Shown here one piece after another: positions 1 to 12,181 of a stretch of DNA of 64,000 nt. A program made the translations under genes and the position numbers. The first letter of the stretch is position 1; each line of letters begins with the position of its first letter. The notes beneath the pieces are model-generated. The model ran no database searches. It was not told the DNA's origin and was given only the letters and a program-made list of their open reading frames with translations. The stretch is from Eucommia ulmoides (taxonomy: Eukaryota; Streptophyta; Magnoliopsida; Garryales; Eucommiaceae), in NCBI GenBank assembly GCA_016647705.1, contig CM028340.1:11299001-11363000 (forward strand), written 5' to 3'.

Positions 1-660
1 TCCTCGAGAAATGCCACCTAGATATCTGTTAGGTGACTCAAATCTACTCTTTTTATATTACTTACAGTTCTCGACTGTTTCTCATAAATCCTGTTCTATT
101 AATTTCGTCGTGTTTACCAATTTTGCATAACATTTGATCTGTTTGCCCGTCAACCTAGAACGTATTTATAGATTAAATCCTTTTTGGAATCGTTTATATC
201 TTGTATCTTCTCTTTTTACCAAATCAGGAGCAAATCGGGACAAGGCATCAAATTTGATTTCATACTGCAAAATGGTCACCTTCTCCTATTTAGTTATATG
301 AATTCCTCCTCCATCTGGAACCGATAGGATTTAGAAAAATATTTTTCATTAAACACCGCAACAAATCAATCTCAAAAAATCTCCTCGCCTGGAATTGAAA
401 TTAACTTCTTCATTTCCTACCACCAATGTTCGGCCTCTCCTTTTAACTGGAAGGTGGCAAGAGGAACTCGGCTGTCATTGGTAATTTCCATTACCTCGAA
501 TACGTGCCCTACGCTCCTCAACCAATTTTCAGCATCAGCAGGACCCACAGTTCCCATAAAAGCCAAGGGGTCCAATTTCTTAAATATTTTTAGGAGTATC
601 GCCTGAGAAGTTGCTATTTTGGTTTGGGCCATCTGACATTCCATCATTTTTGTTTATTGC
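1..660 (-). pseudogene. Ty3/gypsy gag relic
   Basis: Minus-strand relic of the gag capsid region of a Ty3/gypsy retrotransposon. The longest open stretch (647 to 417) reads like a plant gypsy gag: a PLAFMG segment, then AENWL, an aromatic VFEVM segment, RVPLATFQLKGEAEHWW, and a stop right after WW. Past that stop the same family pattern continues towards base 1 in broken frames (a KYF segment, then DTRYKRF and an IRS segment), so gag runs off the left edge. The matching PBS and 5' LTR lie to the right at 966-977 and 983-5223, which fixes the orientation. Several stops make it dead. Lineage (Tekay/Del-like chromovirus) is inferred from the gag style and the initiator-Met PBS; no pol is in the window to confirm it. 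Confidence 0.75.
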
Positions 661-965
661 TCTGTCAGTTGCGCAGCAGCCTGTAAAATTAACTCAACGG
701 TATCCAAGCTTTCCTATATCCTATCCCTCTTCTTTTACGGTCCAATACTCCCAGTACTTTCATTTTCACGCTTTATAGTCAAGATTTGAAATAAGATTTA
801 ATAAACAACAGGGCTAACAAGGTAAACGATAGTGCATAACGCAAATGAGTTATTTAATCCAATGGAATAACTACCACCCACGTGCCGAACTCACCTATCG
901 ACACTCTATCTCATGATCCACTACTGACTAGACAATCTGGCACATCTACAGAACCTATAGCCTAA

Positions 966-977
966 GCTCTGATACCA
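966..977 (-). other. primer binding site of the minus-strand gypsy element
   Basis: The plus strand reads GCTCTGATACCA, so the minus strand reads TGGTATCAGAGC, the standard PBS complementary to the 3' end of plant initiator-Met tRNA. It sits five bases from the LTR edge at 983 and between the LTR and the gag relic, as expected for reverse-transcription priming. Confidence 0.85.
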
Positions 978-1061
978 AAAAGTGTCACACCCCTCCCCGG
1001 GCCCCCATCGCCCAAGGCCGGGCGTTACGTCGACTCGACGCTACCTGACCGATCAACAAAT

Positions 1062-1073
<12 letters not shown>

Positions 1074-1132
<59 letters not shown>
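1074..1132. repeat. TA dinucleotide microsatellite
   Basis: Almost pure TA for nearly 60 bases inside the gypsy LTR. The apparent Tyr-Ile polypeptide across it is an artefact of the repeat. Confidence 0.95.
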
Positions 1133-1135
<3 letters not shown>

Positions 1136-1691
1136 TCCAAAAAATATATTTACTCACTTCAAAATTTAGGAATACACTTGTCCCAAATATTTACAACAAA
1201 ACCACAAAAAACTGAACCTTCCATGGTTCACATCTATCCGGTCAACCCCCCAAAACGACACCACCTCCTGATTCTACCTAGTGCCAGTAGTGGACCCACT
1301 CTTAACTGCGGTACCTGAAACCAAATATTTTATCGATGTATTATCTTCATAATATAAAAATAATTTATGGATCAAGCATAATTATCAAATACCACTTTTC
1401 CAAATATAATACCATAAAACCGCACACCATGTCAAAATAAATTTTCACTGTCATCATTACAATAAGATAATATATTTAAATCAACCAATCTAATATTTCG
1501 ACATATAATAAAATACCGCACTCATATTTTCTACTAGATATAGGATCGTTTCACCTCACGATCGAGAGTTACGATGGTACCATAACCTATACAATTGTAC
1601 CATCTAAGGTGGCTATCAGTGCTAGGGTCATTTAATATCCCCAATGGTAGGGGCAGCTATCCACAGGATTTGCATTCCTAACAGGTCAACA

Positions 1692-1882
1692 TATATCCAC
1701 CCTACAAGACTTGCCTAAGAGGTAACACCAAATATCCACCCTACATGACTTGTCTGACAGGTAACAACAAATATCCACCATGTAAATCTTGCCTGACAGG
1801 TAACAATATATCTACCCTGCAGGTCTTGCCTGATAGGTAACAACATATCCACCCTGCAGGTCTTGTCTGACAAGTAATTCAC
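1692..1882. repeat. 39-bp tandem repeat, about five copies
   Basis: Five imperfect head-to-tail copies start near 1692, 1732, 1771, 1807 and 1845. Each has the layout ATATCCACCCT, then a variable CTTG(C/T)CTGA segment, then (A/C)AGGTAACA. The array lies within the gypsy LTR and could be an internal regulatory repeat of that family. Copies differ by several substitutions, so the array is old. Confidence 0.85.
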
Positions 1883-2548
1883 ATCTCGCAGGACATACCC
1901 TCCTGACGAGAAGACAACTATGGCATAGTCGGATAATAAATACCACTTTCCACTTTAGAAACTTACTTGATCCACATAAGTTATCAAACTGTCCATTTTA
2001 ATAAATATTTTTTTTTCACAATTTATACAAAAATATAATTTGTCAATTTACATAAAAGACAATACACTCATCTCGATTTTTACGCTACCAAAAATACTAT
2101 CGCCAGAATGCTACGCGGTCGGTGGCACCTGTGAACCTAGCAACGATAGGGCCTAATTTAATAATTTATCTAAAATAAACCTAATATGCAATGCATGACC
2201 CTAAAATGCAAACTTTTCCATTTCCCAAATTTTTAATTATACGAAATTATGTAACGCCTAATTTCCTAAGTTAATATTAACTATACAGAAATTGTTATAG
2301 CAACGACTACAAAATTTTTCGTTGGTAATGTAATCAACAGAAAACGTTAGTCAACTGTTAAAAATTTCATTAGTCAACGATATACAAAAAATTATCGTTT
2401 CAGTAAACTTTACAATTTTTAATTTAAGTTGTATTTTTTGCAAAGTTAATATATTTATACCAACTATATTTTTCGAATCCATATATACAGTTTTGACATA
2501 TAAATATATATGTATACTTGTCCTCATAAATAGCCACCTGAATTAAAT

Positions 2549-2551
<3 letters not shown>

Positions 2552-2593
<42 letters not shown>

Positions 2594-2607
2594 TTAACAA
2601 TATATAT
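2552..2607. repeat. TA microsatellite, left half of a split tract
   Basis: TA repeat from 2552 to about 2589, then an AT-rich stretch ending TATAT right before the solo LTR at 2608. The tract resumes after the LTR at 4718. Confidence 0.85.
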
Positions 2608-4712
2608 TGTTGGCCCAGTAGAATACCCAAGATGGGAGGTGCATTGGATAATTAAAACATATTATCAGAATATACTTGAATAAATCAAATAATTAATTTT
2701 ATGTCTAAATTAATTATTATCTTTATACCATAGCAGAATTATAATAAATCTAAATGTACACCCAAACAACAAAAATAACCAAAATAATAATGCAACACAC
2801 AAAAGATTTATACTGTTTCACCAAGCTACTCTTGGCCAATCCAGTCCCCCGAGTTCCACGGAAGTCGCACCCACTAAAACCAAAATCCCTTTAAAGGTAG
2901 GAACCAAACCCGCATACTGATTTTCTTACAGGCTTAGAATCAACCTTTACAATTTTCTTTTCTCAAGCTAAGGAAGAACCTCTACTTTTTACAGGCTAAA
3001 GAATAACCTAATTCTTTTTTAACATTAAGGCTTAAGAATCAAAACCTTACCAAAACACTCCAAATATCCTTTTACCCGGTAAGAATTGAACCGTTACAAA
3101 ATCACTCAAAAACACAATTCTTATCTAGGAAGAATCACTACCTCAATCTCTTTACTGGAATAGACTGAAATCTAGCTATCATTGATTAAATATCCCGAAT
3201 AATATTTAATCCATCACAACTCACCAATACACAAATTGATAAATAGTAAATCTCACTCGAAGTTTCTAACATCCCAGATAAATAAAAACTCAATTAATAT
3301 CCCAACTAATGATAGAAATATGTGAGATATAGAAATCTGATTTTAACAAGAATATGGGTAGCAAATTTGGAGCACGTAATCAGATTTAAGAAATTATTTG
3401 AAAGAATATTTTCTACAAAAATCAAAAAAAAAATTTAAGATCAATTTCCAAAATAAAATAATAAACAATAAACAATATGAAAAGATCTCACCCGGAATCC
3501 ACAGAAATAATGATTAGAACAGTATAACTTCAAATCCGGTATCAACAAGAATAGCTCACAATTGATTCACAAAATCAGTTTTAGAAAAGCTCACAATATC
3601 TAAAAATACTAACTCTTATAAAAGCTCTCTCAAAATAATATAGAATGATTAACTCTCTTAGAATGATTAGTTTTTCTAATAAAATTCTCATGTCTATTTA
3701 AAGGAATTTTTAATTAGTCTTCTAACGGTTAGTTTACAAGTGTCATGGCAATTAAAAGCTCTTATAGACCTATTATAACATAAAGACTTAATTTAGGTTC
3801 AATTTCTCTTAATAACAACTTTCAAAACACTCAATTAATCCCTCAAAGTATTTCTCAATAAGTATAGAATCCATTTTAATTACCAAATTGAGAAACATTA
3901 ATATGTAATGAACCATATTGAAAGGATTTAATTAGTATATGAATCATATCTCAAATATAAAGAATATCCCCAAAATCTCTCTCAAATCCTAACCAAAAAC
4001 GGCTACTTTTGGATTTAAACCCAGATCAAACAGTATCCTAAAACTATACATTCAGTAGACTACCCAGTTGACTGGAAGATACTAGAAGGAGCCCATGCAG
4101 TTCATCGGTCGACCGCTCGGTCTTCTCTTTAATTCAGAGAGTTTGTCATGCTTTCACTAGTCGACCTGTCAGTCGACTCTTCGATTCAGAGAGTTCAGTT
4201 GTTTTCACCAATCAACCTGTCGGTCGACTTTTCAATTCAGAGAGTTTAGTTTCTTTCTCCGGTCGACTCCTCAATCGACTGCCTCTTTCTGAATCTTTTC
4301 TCTGATCTCATTTTTAACTCACTTTTTTTTATGATTTCACCCCTTTATCCATTTTTATCTTTAAATAAGCGCCACTAATATTCTTATATTCTATTTTAGT
4401 CATTCAAAAATATTTCATTTCAATTCATATAGGAGCAAATAATCATACTTAATAAAAACACACAAAAAAAAACAAAATTCATTTTGTGCCATGTGTATGT
4501 TCCTAAATGGAATATTAAGAGTTAATATTTACCTGGGTTATTTTTTCTAATTTCTTCAAACTCTTAATGCTTCTTCATCATCTTGATATATTCATTTAGC
4601 ATCCATTTAATTTGACATCTTCATTACTGGAACTTTAAATCACTGAAACACTTGATCAAACATTAGTTCCACCAAAATATCAACACTTAATTATTCATCA
4701 AAATCTTAGGAT

Positions 4713-4717
<5 letters not shown>
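2608..4717 (-). mobile_element. Copia solo LTR, minus strand, in a TA microsatellite
   Basis: The plus strand starts TGTTGGCCCAGTAGAATACCC and ends CTTAGGATCAACA. The reverse complement therefore starts TGTTGATCC and ends GGCCAACA, matching the LTRs of the complete copia element at 41080-50318. Length is about 2110 bp. There is no PBS, coding sequence or polypurine tract on either side, so this is a solo LTR left by LTR-LTR recombination. Both flanks are TATAT, which fits a 5-bp target duplication but cannot be told from the surrounding repeat. It carries a GTCGAC-type motif cluster at about 4085-4290. Confidence 0.85.
4085..4290. repeat. GTCGAC-core motif cluster in the copia solo LTR
   Basis: About eight sites of the type GGTCGACCG, AGTCGACCTG and GGTCGACTTTT occur in roughly 200 bp, often in pairs about 8-12 bases apart. 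The pairs are separated by a repeated spacer containing ATTCAGAGAGTT. The same cluster is found at the same relative place in the other copia LTRs of the window. Confidence 0.75.

Positions 4718-4749
<32 letters not shown>
4718..4749. repeat. TA microsatellite, right half of the split tract
   Basis: TA repeat directly after the solo LTR end at 4717; the continuation of the tract at 2552-2607. Confidence 0.85.
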
Positions 4750-4750
<1 letters not shown>

Positions 4751-5223
4751 TTATAGTACATAACAACAGACGAAGGAAAAAAAAAAGATAGCAGGAAGAA
4801 CAGGAATATGTAATATTCATTCTCCTAATATATATATACATGCCAAGTTTGCTCACTGCCCTTTTTTTTTTTCTTTTTTCTTTTTTACCGCAAGTTCACG
4901 TCCACAACATTATTATTTTTATTATTTTATTTTTTTTTACCTTATCCACAATTTGAGATAAGGATTTTTTTTTTTTTTTTTTTTATCCCATTTGAATTAG
5001 ATTGTTATATTTTTGTTTTCCAAATTACACTCATCTCCCCCTAAATCTCTTTAAGATATCATTTAAGCCCAAATTTTAACATTACTATTTTAAAAATGAT
5101 AATTAACTCCTAAAGTTTTTAAAAAAAAAAAAAAACTATTAAATGACACAATGCACCCCGATATTTTCTAAATATTCTAAAATACAATTAAAAATTATGC
5201 CCATGCAAAACTCGGGTCTTACA

Positions 5224-7083
5224 GAACATCACAACAAAATAGGTTGTGGATAGGAAATGGTCAGAACAATCCTAAATGAGAATCATATTCCTAAATACTT
5301 CTGGGCCAAAATTATACATTAACTGAGCAAAACCAAGGAGTTGATACGACAAATGGACCACAAAATTCAGAGAATGAGGAGTTAAAAGGTGAAGAGACGA
5401 CTTTACCACATGCTATAAAGATAATGCTCGGACATTCGGTAAAAGAAATTATTTATAATTTCAAAAAGGATGTAAGTACAAGATCTTCTCTGAGGGATAT
5501 AGTTAATCTTATTTTCTATCTCAAATTGAGCTTAAGAATATTAATGAGGTGTTAACTGATGAGTCTTGGATCTCCACGATGGAAGAAGAGTTAGTTAAAT
5601 TTGAGCCTAATAAGATATGGTCTCGAGTTACTAGACCTGATTTCTATCATGTAATTGGTACTAAATGGGTTTATCGTAATAAAAAGGATGAAACAAGCAT
5701 GGTGATTAGAAATAAAGCAAGATTGGTAGCACAAGAATATAATGAAGAAGAGAGAATTGATTATGATGAAATGTATGCACCTGTGGCTAGATTAGAAGTT
5801 ATTAGAATGTTACTCTCATTTGTATATTCATATAATTTTAAACTATATCAAATGGATGTAATGCATTCTTGAATGGTTTTCTATCAAAAGAAGTTTATGC
5901 CGAACAACCATCGCGGTTTGAGAGTGATAAACTTCCCGATCATGTGTTTAAATTTTGAAAAGCTTTATATGGACTCAAACAAGCTCCGCGAGCTTGGTAT
6001 GAGAGACTTAGCCGATATTTTATCGAAAATGGTTTTCAACGGTGTCTTAGTGACATTACAATATTTATCAAGCAAAATGAATCTAATATCCTATTAGTAC
6101 AGATATATGTTGATAATATTATATTCGAATCTACTGATGAGTATTTTTGTCAAGAGTTTGCCAAGATTATGCAGGTTGAGTTTGAAATGAGTATGATGGG
6201 AGAATTAACCTTCTTTCTTGAGTTGTAAATTAAGCAAACCAAAGAAATGATTTTCATTAATTAAGCCAAGTACACAAAAGAGTTACTAAAAAAGTATAGC
6301 TTAGATGGCGCTAAAGAATACAAAACTCTCATGGAAACAGCTACAAAAAATAGAAAAATAATGATATGGACAAATATCAATGAGAACATATATCAAGGTA
6401 TGATTGGTAGCTTATTGTATCTTACTGCTAGTAAACCTGACATAATGTTTAGTGTATGCTTATGTGCTAGATTTCAGTCTTGTCCTAAATAATCACATCT
6501 AATAGTGGTCAAGAGAATCTTTCGATATTCAAAAGGGACAAGTAACCTAGGATTATAGTATCGTAGGGGGTATGGATTTAAGTTAACTAGTTACTCCAAC
6601 GCTAATTTTGTCGAACGCAAAGTTGATCGTAAAAGCACAAGCTGGTCATGTCACTTTTTAGGACATGCTTTGGTTTCTTGGTCTAATAAGAAACAGTTCT
6701 TGATTGTCTTATCTTTGACTGAGCCAGAGTATATGGCGGTTGGTAATTGTTGTACTCAAATTCTATATATTAAATAACAATTATATGATTTTGGAATATG
6801 TATGGAGGAGGTCCTTGTGTACTATGATAGTAAAAGTGTTATATCCTTAAGTAAGAATCTGACACAACACTCACGAACTAATCACATAAAAATTCAACAT
6901 TATTTTATTTGTGATCACATTCAGAGAAAAGATATAACTATTGAATATGTTGGTACTTCTAATCAGCTTGCTTATATTTTTACCAAACCTTTAGTAGAAG
7001 ATCAATTCATGAAAATTATTCAAGGTTTAGGTACGTCTGGTTCTCCGCCCCCACTTTTTGAGATAACAAAGGGGAGAAGTTGA
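5224..7083 (+). pseudogene. Copia A pol relic: integrase end, reverse transcriptase, RNase H
   Basis: Decayed Ty1/copia polyprotein. 5224-5320 matches the end of the integrase core (an HHNKI stretch, later ILNENHIPKYFWAK); much of the following region is lost. Reverse transcriptase runs from about 5549 (ESWISTMEEEL, GTKWVYRNKKDE, ARLVAQEYNEEE, DYDEMYAPVARLE), breaks at 5870 by frameshift, and continues with ALYGLKQAPRAWYERL. The catalytic YVDD box reads YVDN near 6107, which would kill the enzyme. RNase H follows (GHALVSWSNKK, TEPEYMAVGNCC, the YDSK box and a QHSRTNHIKI tail), with a last open stretch at 6802-7083. Multiple stops and shifts make it dead. The left end was cut off by the gypsy LTR insertion at 5223. 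Confidence 0.85.
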
Positions 7084-7349
7084 TGTTTAATGAGTAATTA
7101 ATGTTTAGGGATTTGTTTGCCTAAGCATTGCATTGATTAACGGGAGAATTTATTATGGGCTTATGTTAAATATTTTTACTATGGTTTAATTGGGCTTATA
7201 TTTAATATCTTTATTATGGTTTAATTATGTTTTCATGATTATGCTTAAATAAGTTTAAATATCCATCCTCGAACTTAGGAGGAGCGTAGTTACATTATAT
7301 TTTTGAAGAAAATATCAAAGTTAATTGTCATCATAAAAAATGGAGAGAT
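7084..7349 (+). other. Copia A 3' non-coding region and polypurine tract
   Basis: Non-coding stretch between pol and the 3' LTR. It ends with a purine run (AAAAAATGGAGAGATT, 7335-7350), the polypurine tract that primes plus-strand synthesis, directly before the LTR start. The preceding ACATTATATTTTTGAAG and TTAATTGTCATCATAAA match the same place in the complete copia element at 48150-48210. Confidence 0.75.
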
Positions 7350-7788
7350 TATTGAATTCAAAGTTTTGATGAACAATTAAGTATTGATATTTTTTGTGGA
7401 ACTAATGATTTTATCGGGTGTTTCAGATTTATAATTCTATTCATTTGATTAAGAAGAAGATTTGATGAATAAAACATAAAGGGTGCAAGATAGACATGAC
7501 GAATATATAAAGAATTTTGAAGACGCTGAAGAAAAATAGGTGAAAACAGCTCTCTACTCATATACTCTTGACACAACCCGAATTAAGATCATGCACTACA
7601 CTTAAAATGAGTTAATTATATGCGTGTCATGATAATAAGTAATAAATTTAAGATCCTAAAATGTGATATTATATGTGCATCTTATGTGAAATGATTTTGA
7701 TAATTGACCTAATTGAAAAATGTGTTTTAAAGTATAAAAATTTGTGTTTTCGAGTCAATTCGATCAATTGAGAAAAATAATCGGTTGA

Positions 7789-9179
7789 TGGTAGCGCGTT
7801 AATACATCGCTACTTTCACCGCAAGTGTACGAGTCAAGTTTTAGTATAGATTGGGAAGAGTAGGGGTTGTCGTATCCACAGGGATTGGTATAGATTATCA
7901 TTGAGTACCATAATTATCATAACCTAACTTTATTTAGGCGATAAAAATGTAGTTTTTTATATTAATAATGTACTAAACTAATTAAACTAACTAATCTAAT
8001 ATATTAATATAGTGGTATGACGTTTATGGGAAATTATTGCCTAAGGATTAACTTCGTTCACTTAACCGTGTTCATTTCAATTTAGTTTACATTAATGGCA
8101 TTCATCCTATCTAACAATCTCAGTGTCGAAAATCTCATTCACAACCTCTCCCGAGTGTAAAGTGAATGAATATGTGACTTCGTATCAACGTCGAAGCCCC
8201 CCTCGAGTATCTATACGACACTTAGTCACATGAGTCTCACCCCAACATCATGGATTGTACACTTTCTAACTCCCTCCTGGGTTATTAAATCATCGCGTTG
8301 TGTTTAAATACTAGCCCGAATCCGAAGTTACCTCTCCCGAGTATTCTCAGTATATCATAACAAGCATATAAACATGGAATAATGGCAAACACAATCGGAC
8401 AAACACGAACAATCAATAACAAAACATCAATTTATTCAAACATCTTTTTCATGAAGTACATCAAGCCCTAGACAATATATATTTAGCTACACATGGTCGT
8501 AGCCCTATATACAACTAAAAACGAGCTAAACATATACAAATATTCAACCAAATCCAAGAGAAAAAGAGATAAACGAGGAAACTAGCCGTTATCCAAAGAT
8601 TCGTCGCTAAAATAGCTCCGAGAACGCTTCCTCCTTCTTTGCGTTGTGATCTTCTATTGGTCGAATGGCCTTGGAGCTCTCAAGACTACCAAAAACGTCC
8701 ACCTCTGGTTTGGGGAGAAGAGGGACGATATTTATAGGATTCAAAATATCTCGAAATATTCTAAAATATCTTAAAATGTTAGGCGCTGACCGCTGCAGTG
8801 ATGGGATTACCATTGCAGCGATAGATAGGTCGGTAGGATTTTGCCGGGTGACCGCTACAGCGGTGGAGGTCTCTACATTTTGACCACTGCAGCAGTGGAA
8901 TTTCAGCAAACTCTTTGTATTTTCACCGCTGCAGTGGTGGTTTCACCACTGCAACAGTGGATGCATGTTTTGAATTGGCCTTTTTGCTCGTTTTCTCCAT
9001 CGTTCTTCCACCTCTTTGATCATTTATGGACCGTTTTAGTCCCTTTTCACCCCCAAATACCTAATTTAATACAAAATAGATAAAAAAAAAAAACATATTA
9101 AAACACAATAAAACGCTATAAAAATACTCGAAAATTAACAAAACTGGCTTAGGAATAAATAGATAAATTACACCTATCA
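7789..9179 (-). mobile_element. Athila-type solo LTR with GTTGA target duplication
   Basis: The plus strand starts TGGTAGCGCG and ends ACACCTATCA; read on the minus strand it is TGATAGGTGT...CGCGCTACCA, a TG...CA LTR of 1391 bp. GTTGA flanks it on both sides (7784-7788 and 9180-9184), proving the boundaries. The end next to 7789 holds the conserved block CACCGCAAGTGTACG...AAGTTTTAGTATA shared with all Athila-type LTRs here. No PBS or internal region is present. It belongs to the subfamily of the 58134-63464 element, with GCTGCAGC-type motifs at 8780-8960. The small ORFs in it are not genes. Confidence 0.9.
8775..8960. repeat. CTGCAG-core motif cluster in the Athila-type solo LTR
   Basis: Seven or so imperfect dyads: GACCGCTGCAGTGATGG, ACCATTGCAGCGAT, GACCGCTACAGCGGTGG, GACCACTGCAGCAGTGG, CACCGCTGCAGTGGTGG and CACCACTGCAACAGTGG. 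Common layout is CC(A)CCGC-core-GCGGTGG. The region corresponds in position to the CCTAGG clusters of the other Athila-type LTRs. Confidence 0.8.
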
Positions 9180-9224
9180 GTTGACTAATTAAAACAGTGA
9201 GTTTTGGGAGTTAAAATAGAGCCC

Positions 9225-9480
9225 TACTGATCCAATCGGTAAATTGAGAAAAATAGTTAGTCAATTGTTTGAAATAGTAGCTAAAATGGGTAAAGTAGTG
9301 AGCACATTGATCAACCAAATGAGTTAGCGGATGAAATGGTAAAAATTGCAATCACACTTATCCAATTGGTTAACCAACTTAGCAGGGTCGGTCAACCGAC
9401 TGGTATAAGTGCCAATGGCTAAATTATAGCCTGACACAATCGGTACATCGTATGAGGTAGGTCCGTCAACCAACTACTTC
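9225..9480. repeat. Decayed GTCGAC/GGTCAACC motif cluster in the copia A LTR
   Basis: Degenerate sites such as GATCCAATCGGT, TAGTCAATTG, TTGATCAACC, ATTGGTTAACC, GGTCGGTCAACCGACTGG and AATCGGTACATCG at the same relative position as the GTCGAC cluster in the other copia LTRs. Most differ from the symmetric form by C-to-T or G-to-A. Confidence 0.6.
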
Positions 9481-10563
9481 AGTTACGGATCAAACTGATT
9501 TGGTCTCTTAGTAAAAAACTATCAATTTTTTATGATTCCAAGATATGGATTTAGGACATTTGAATATATTTCAAATACAAACAACAAATTTAGTAATCCA
9601 TGTTGATATAGTTTATATATTTTGAGATTCTCTTAATTTAAATGATTTGATACTTCTTATTTATGTGATTTTAAATTGAGAATAGTTTTATGAACTTAAA
9701 AGTAAGATTTGAAAGATATTTTTAAGTGGAACATACCTATAATGAAAGGTTATGATATATGGGGTCTTAGAATGTCATTTAATGACATATCATCAAAATA
9801 CTAGGCGTTGGAGGGCTGATTATTGGTCTACTAATAAAGACTTGTGGGAATTGAATTATGTACATCAAGAAAATTAGTTTGAGTTATTATAAGAAAGAGA
9901 TTTTTGTTGAGATTTATGCGAGTAATTTTTCATAAGTTCTTGATCTAAAGCGCTTTTTGTTTGGCGTTACCGACTTGATTCAAATTGCATTATTATTATT
10001 ATCTTCAGTGTTTTTCTAAGTGAGATCTATCCAAATTTTATTACATGCTTTGTAAAGTTATATTTATATTGATGGCTTGGTTTAGGATTGTTAGAAAATT
10101 GTTTTAAACTTAAAAACCAAAAATTCTTTTTTAAACGATTTCTGTCTGATTATCTTATCACATGCTAAATTTGTGCTACCCACTTTATTTATTAATCAGA
10201 TTTTAATTGCCTCACATTGCATCTATCACATAGTATTGTTCGGGACATTAATCGAATATATTTGTATTGAGGGGGTAGAATCTCCTTGTGGGAAGAAACT
10301 GATATTTTTTTATATTTTTAGTTTGAGTGGATAATTAGACACGTTTGGGACGGTATCTAGTTAGGGTAGTTAGGTTTTGATCTTTTGTCCTATGAGAAAG
10401 ATTAGAGTTTGATCTTTGCCCTCATAAAAATTTTAGGTTATCATTTTCCCTTGAAATGAATTAGGTTTTGATTCATCCTGCAATTGAATTGTTTTGATTG
10501 ATTTATAAAGGTTCATCCTTCATTCTGAAAAGGACAAGTAAGAGAGTATTAGGTTTACCTTTA

Positions 10564-12181
10564 TATTGGCCGCTAAAAAAGCGCTGTCACTTTCACCGCA
10601 AGTATACGGATCAAGTTTTAGTATAATAGACCTTTCGGTTGGATTTCGTATCCACAGGGATTGGTGTCGTTACTATCGAGTACCGTGATTATCATAACCT
10701 GACTTTATCTAGGCGACAAAAATGGAATTTAATTAATACTAATACTACTAAAATACTAACTAAATTAACCAATACTAATATTGAGATAGTTCTGGGGAGA
10801 AGATTGCCTAGGGATTAACTTTATTTACTTAAATGTGTTTGGTTTCGTTTTAGTCCACATTAACGGCGTTCGATTTATTTAACAATCTCAGTTCGTAAAA
10901 TCCTCCGCCACCTCTCCCGAGTGTAAGACGGGGAAATACACAACTTCGAATCAACGCTGAAGTCCCCCTCAATGACTTAATGACTCTAGGTTGCGTGAGT
11001 CTCGCCCCAACGTCATTGATTACACACAATCCAACTCCCTCCCGAGTTATTGGATCGTCGAGTTGTGTTTACCCTATCGACAATTTCAATTCTAAAACTC
11101 TCCCGTCACTTCTCCTGAGTGTAAGAAGAGGGAATACGTGACTTCGTGTTAACGCCGAAGTCCCTCTCAACGTTTTAACGACTCTAGGTCACGTAAGTCT
11201 TGCCCCAACTTAATCAATTGTCCACAATCCAAACCCCGACCAGTTTATAGGATTGTGGCTTTTGTTTATTCTAGTCCGAATCTGGGATTTGTCAAACCCC
11301 GTATTCTCGATATGTAAATCTAAGCAATATAAACAAATAATACGGCACACACAATCAACATAATGAACAACAACCAAGAACGAAACATAAACTTAACTAA
11401 AACTACATTTTCATAAATAAAATACTAATCCCCATTTACAATCTATGTTTAGCTCGTGGCCCTAACCGTATAAACAATAAAAACCAAGCTAAACATGCTC
11501 AACAATCTACAAAAATGAAGAAAATAAAGAGAGAAGCGGAAAAACTTAGCCGATATCCGAAGATTTAGCGCTAAAATCGTAATTCGATTGCTCCTCCTTC
11601 ATCTTCCTCCTCGGGCTTGAATGAGCACCCACCAAAACTCTCTCTCTATTCTATCTAACCCTAGGAAGGCCCTAATGGCCAGAGAAATTGAAAGAGAGAT
11701 AAGGGTATAAATAGGCCAAACAATATCTCCAAAATATCACCCACTGTGCAGAGGTTTCCACCTAGGTGGAAGGGTATGTCGGTTAAAGTTCACCTAGGCT
11801 ATAGAGAAGGCAGTGGCTGTGGAAAACATTCTGCTAGATTTCTGCCTAGGGCAAGGAATTTTCGCCTAGGTGGTGGTTGATTTCCGCCTAGGCCGAAATC
11901 CAGCAGAAATTAGTTTTTTTTTCTCTGCATCTTCTTGGCCTAGGCGGAGGTTTGGATGCCTAGGCGGAGGGCTTCCTTCAGAATTTAGCCTCCGTGCTTG
12001 TTTTTCCACCGTTCTTGATACGAATTGATCGTTTATGGTCCGATTTCATACATTTTCACCCCACACACCTATTTTAATACAAAAAGAATAAAAACATATT
12101 AAAACATATAAAAATAACTATAAGCGTACTCGAAAACTAACAAATTTGGATTGGAAATACATAGGTAATTTACACCCATCA
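10564..12181 (-). repeat. 3' LTR of the non-autonomous Athila-type element
   Basis: Complete 1618-bp LTR. Conserved blocks include CACCGCAAGTATACGGATC near 10597, a pair of diverged internal repeats (CTCCCGAGTGTAAGACGGGG near 10914 and CTCCTGAGTGTAAGAAGAGGG near 11113, each followed by GTCAACGCCGAAG-type text), and a CCTAGG motif cluster at 11755-11965. Confidence 0.9.
11755..11965. repeat. CCTAGG-core motif cluster, left LTR
   Basis: Seven sites around CCTAGG: TTTCCACCTAGGTGGAA (a full 17-base near-palindrome), TTCACCTAGGCTA, TCTGCCTAGGGCA, TTCGCCTAGGTGGTGG, TTCCGCCTAGGCCG, TTGGCCTAGGCGGAGG and ATGCCTAGGCGGAGG. Confidence 0.85.

Larger units (their letters stand above)
983..5223 (-). mobile_element. 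5' LTR of the minus-strand Ty3/gypsy element, interrupted
   Basis: On the minus strand the LTR begins TGTAAGACCCGAG (plus end ...CTCGGGTCTTACA at 5223) and ends GGTGTGACA (plus start TGTCACACC at 983), next to the PBS. Without the 2608-4717 insertion it is about 2.1 kb, a usual length for Tekay/Del-type LTRs. It contains a TA microsatellite at 1074-1132, a 39-bp tandem repeat at 1692-1882 and long T-rich runs near 4860-4985. Its right edge abuts copia integrase sequence at 5224, so this element inserted into copia A. Internal region and 3' LTR lie left of the window, so the target duplication cannot be checked. Confidence 0.75.

Noticed and set aside
982..1215. 77-codon ORF with a long Tyr-Ile run
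   Set aside because: It spans the LTR edge and the TA microsatellite; the peptide is a product of the repeat.
1692..1882. Regularly spaced repeats that might be read as a CRISPR array
   Set aside because: The repeats are head-to-tail without unique spacers, lie in a plant LTR, and no cas genes exist; an ordinary tandem repeat.
8607..9083. Overlapping ORFs of 72-100 codons on both strands
   Set aside because: They lie inside an Athila-type solo LTR with a proven target duplication; the open frames are by chance and contain the dyad motif repeats.
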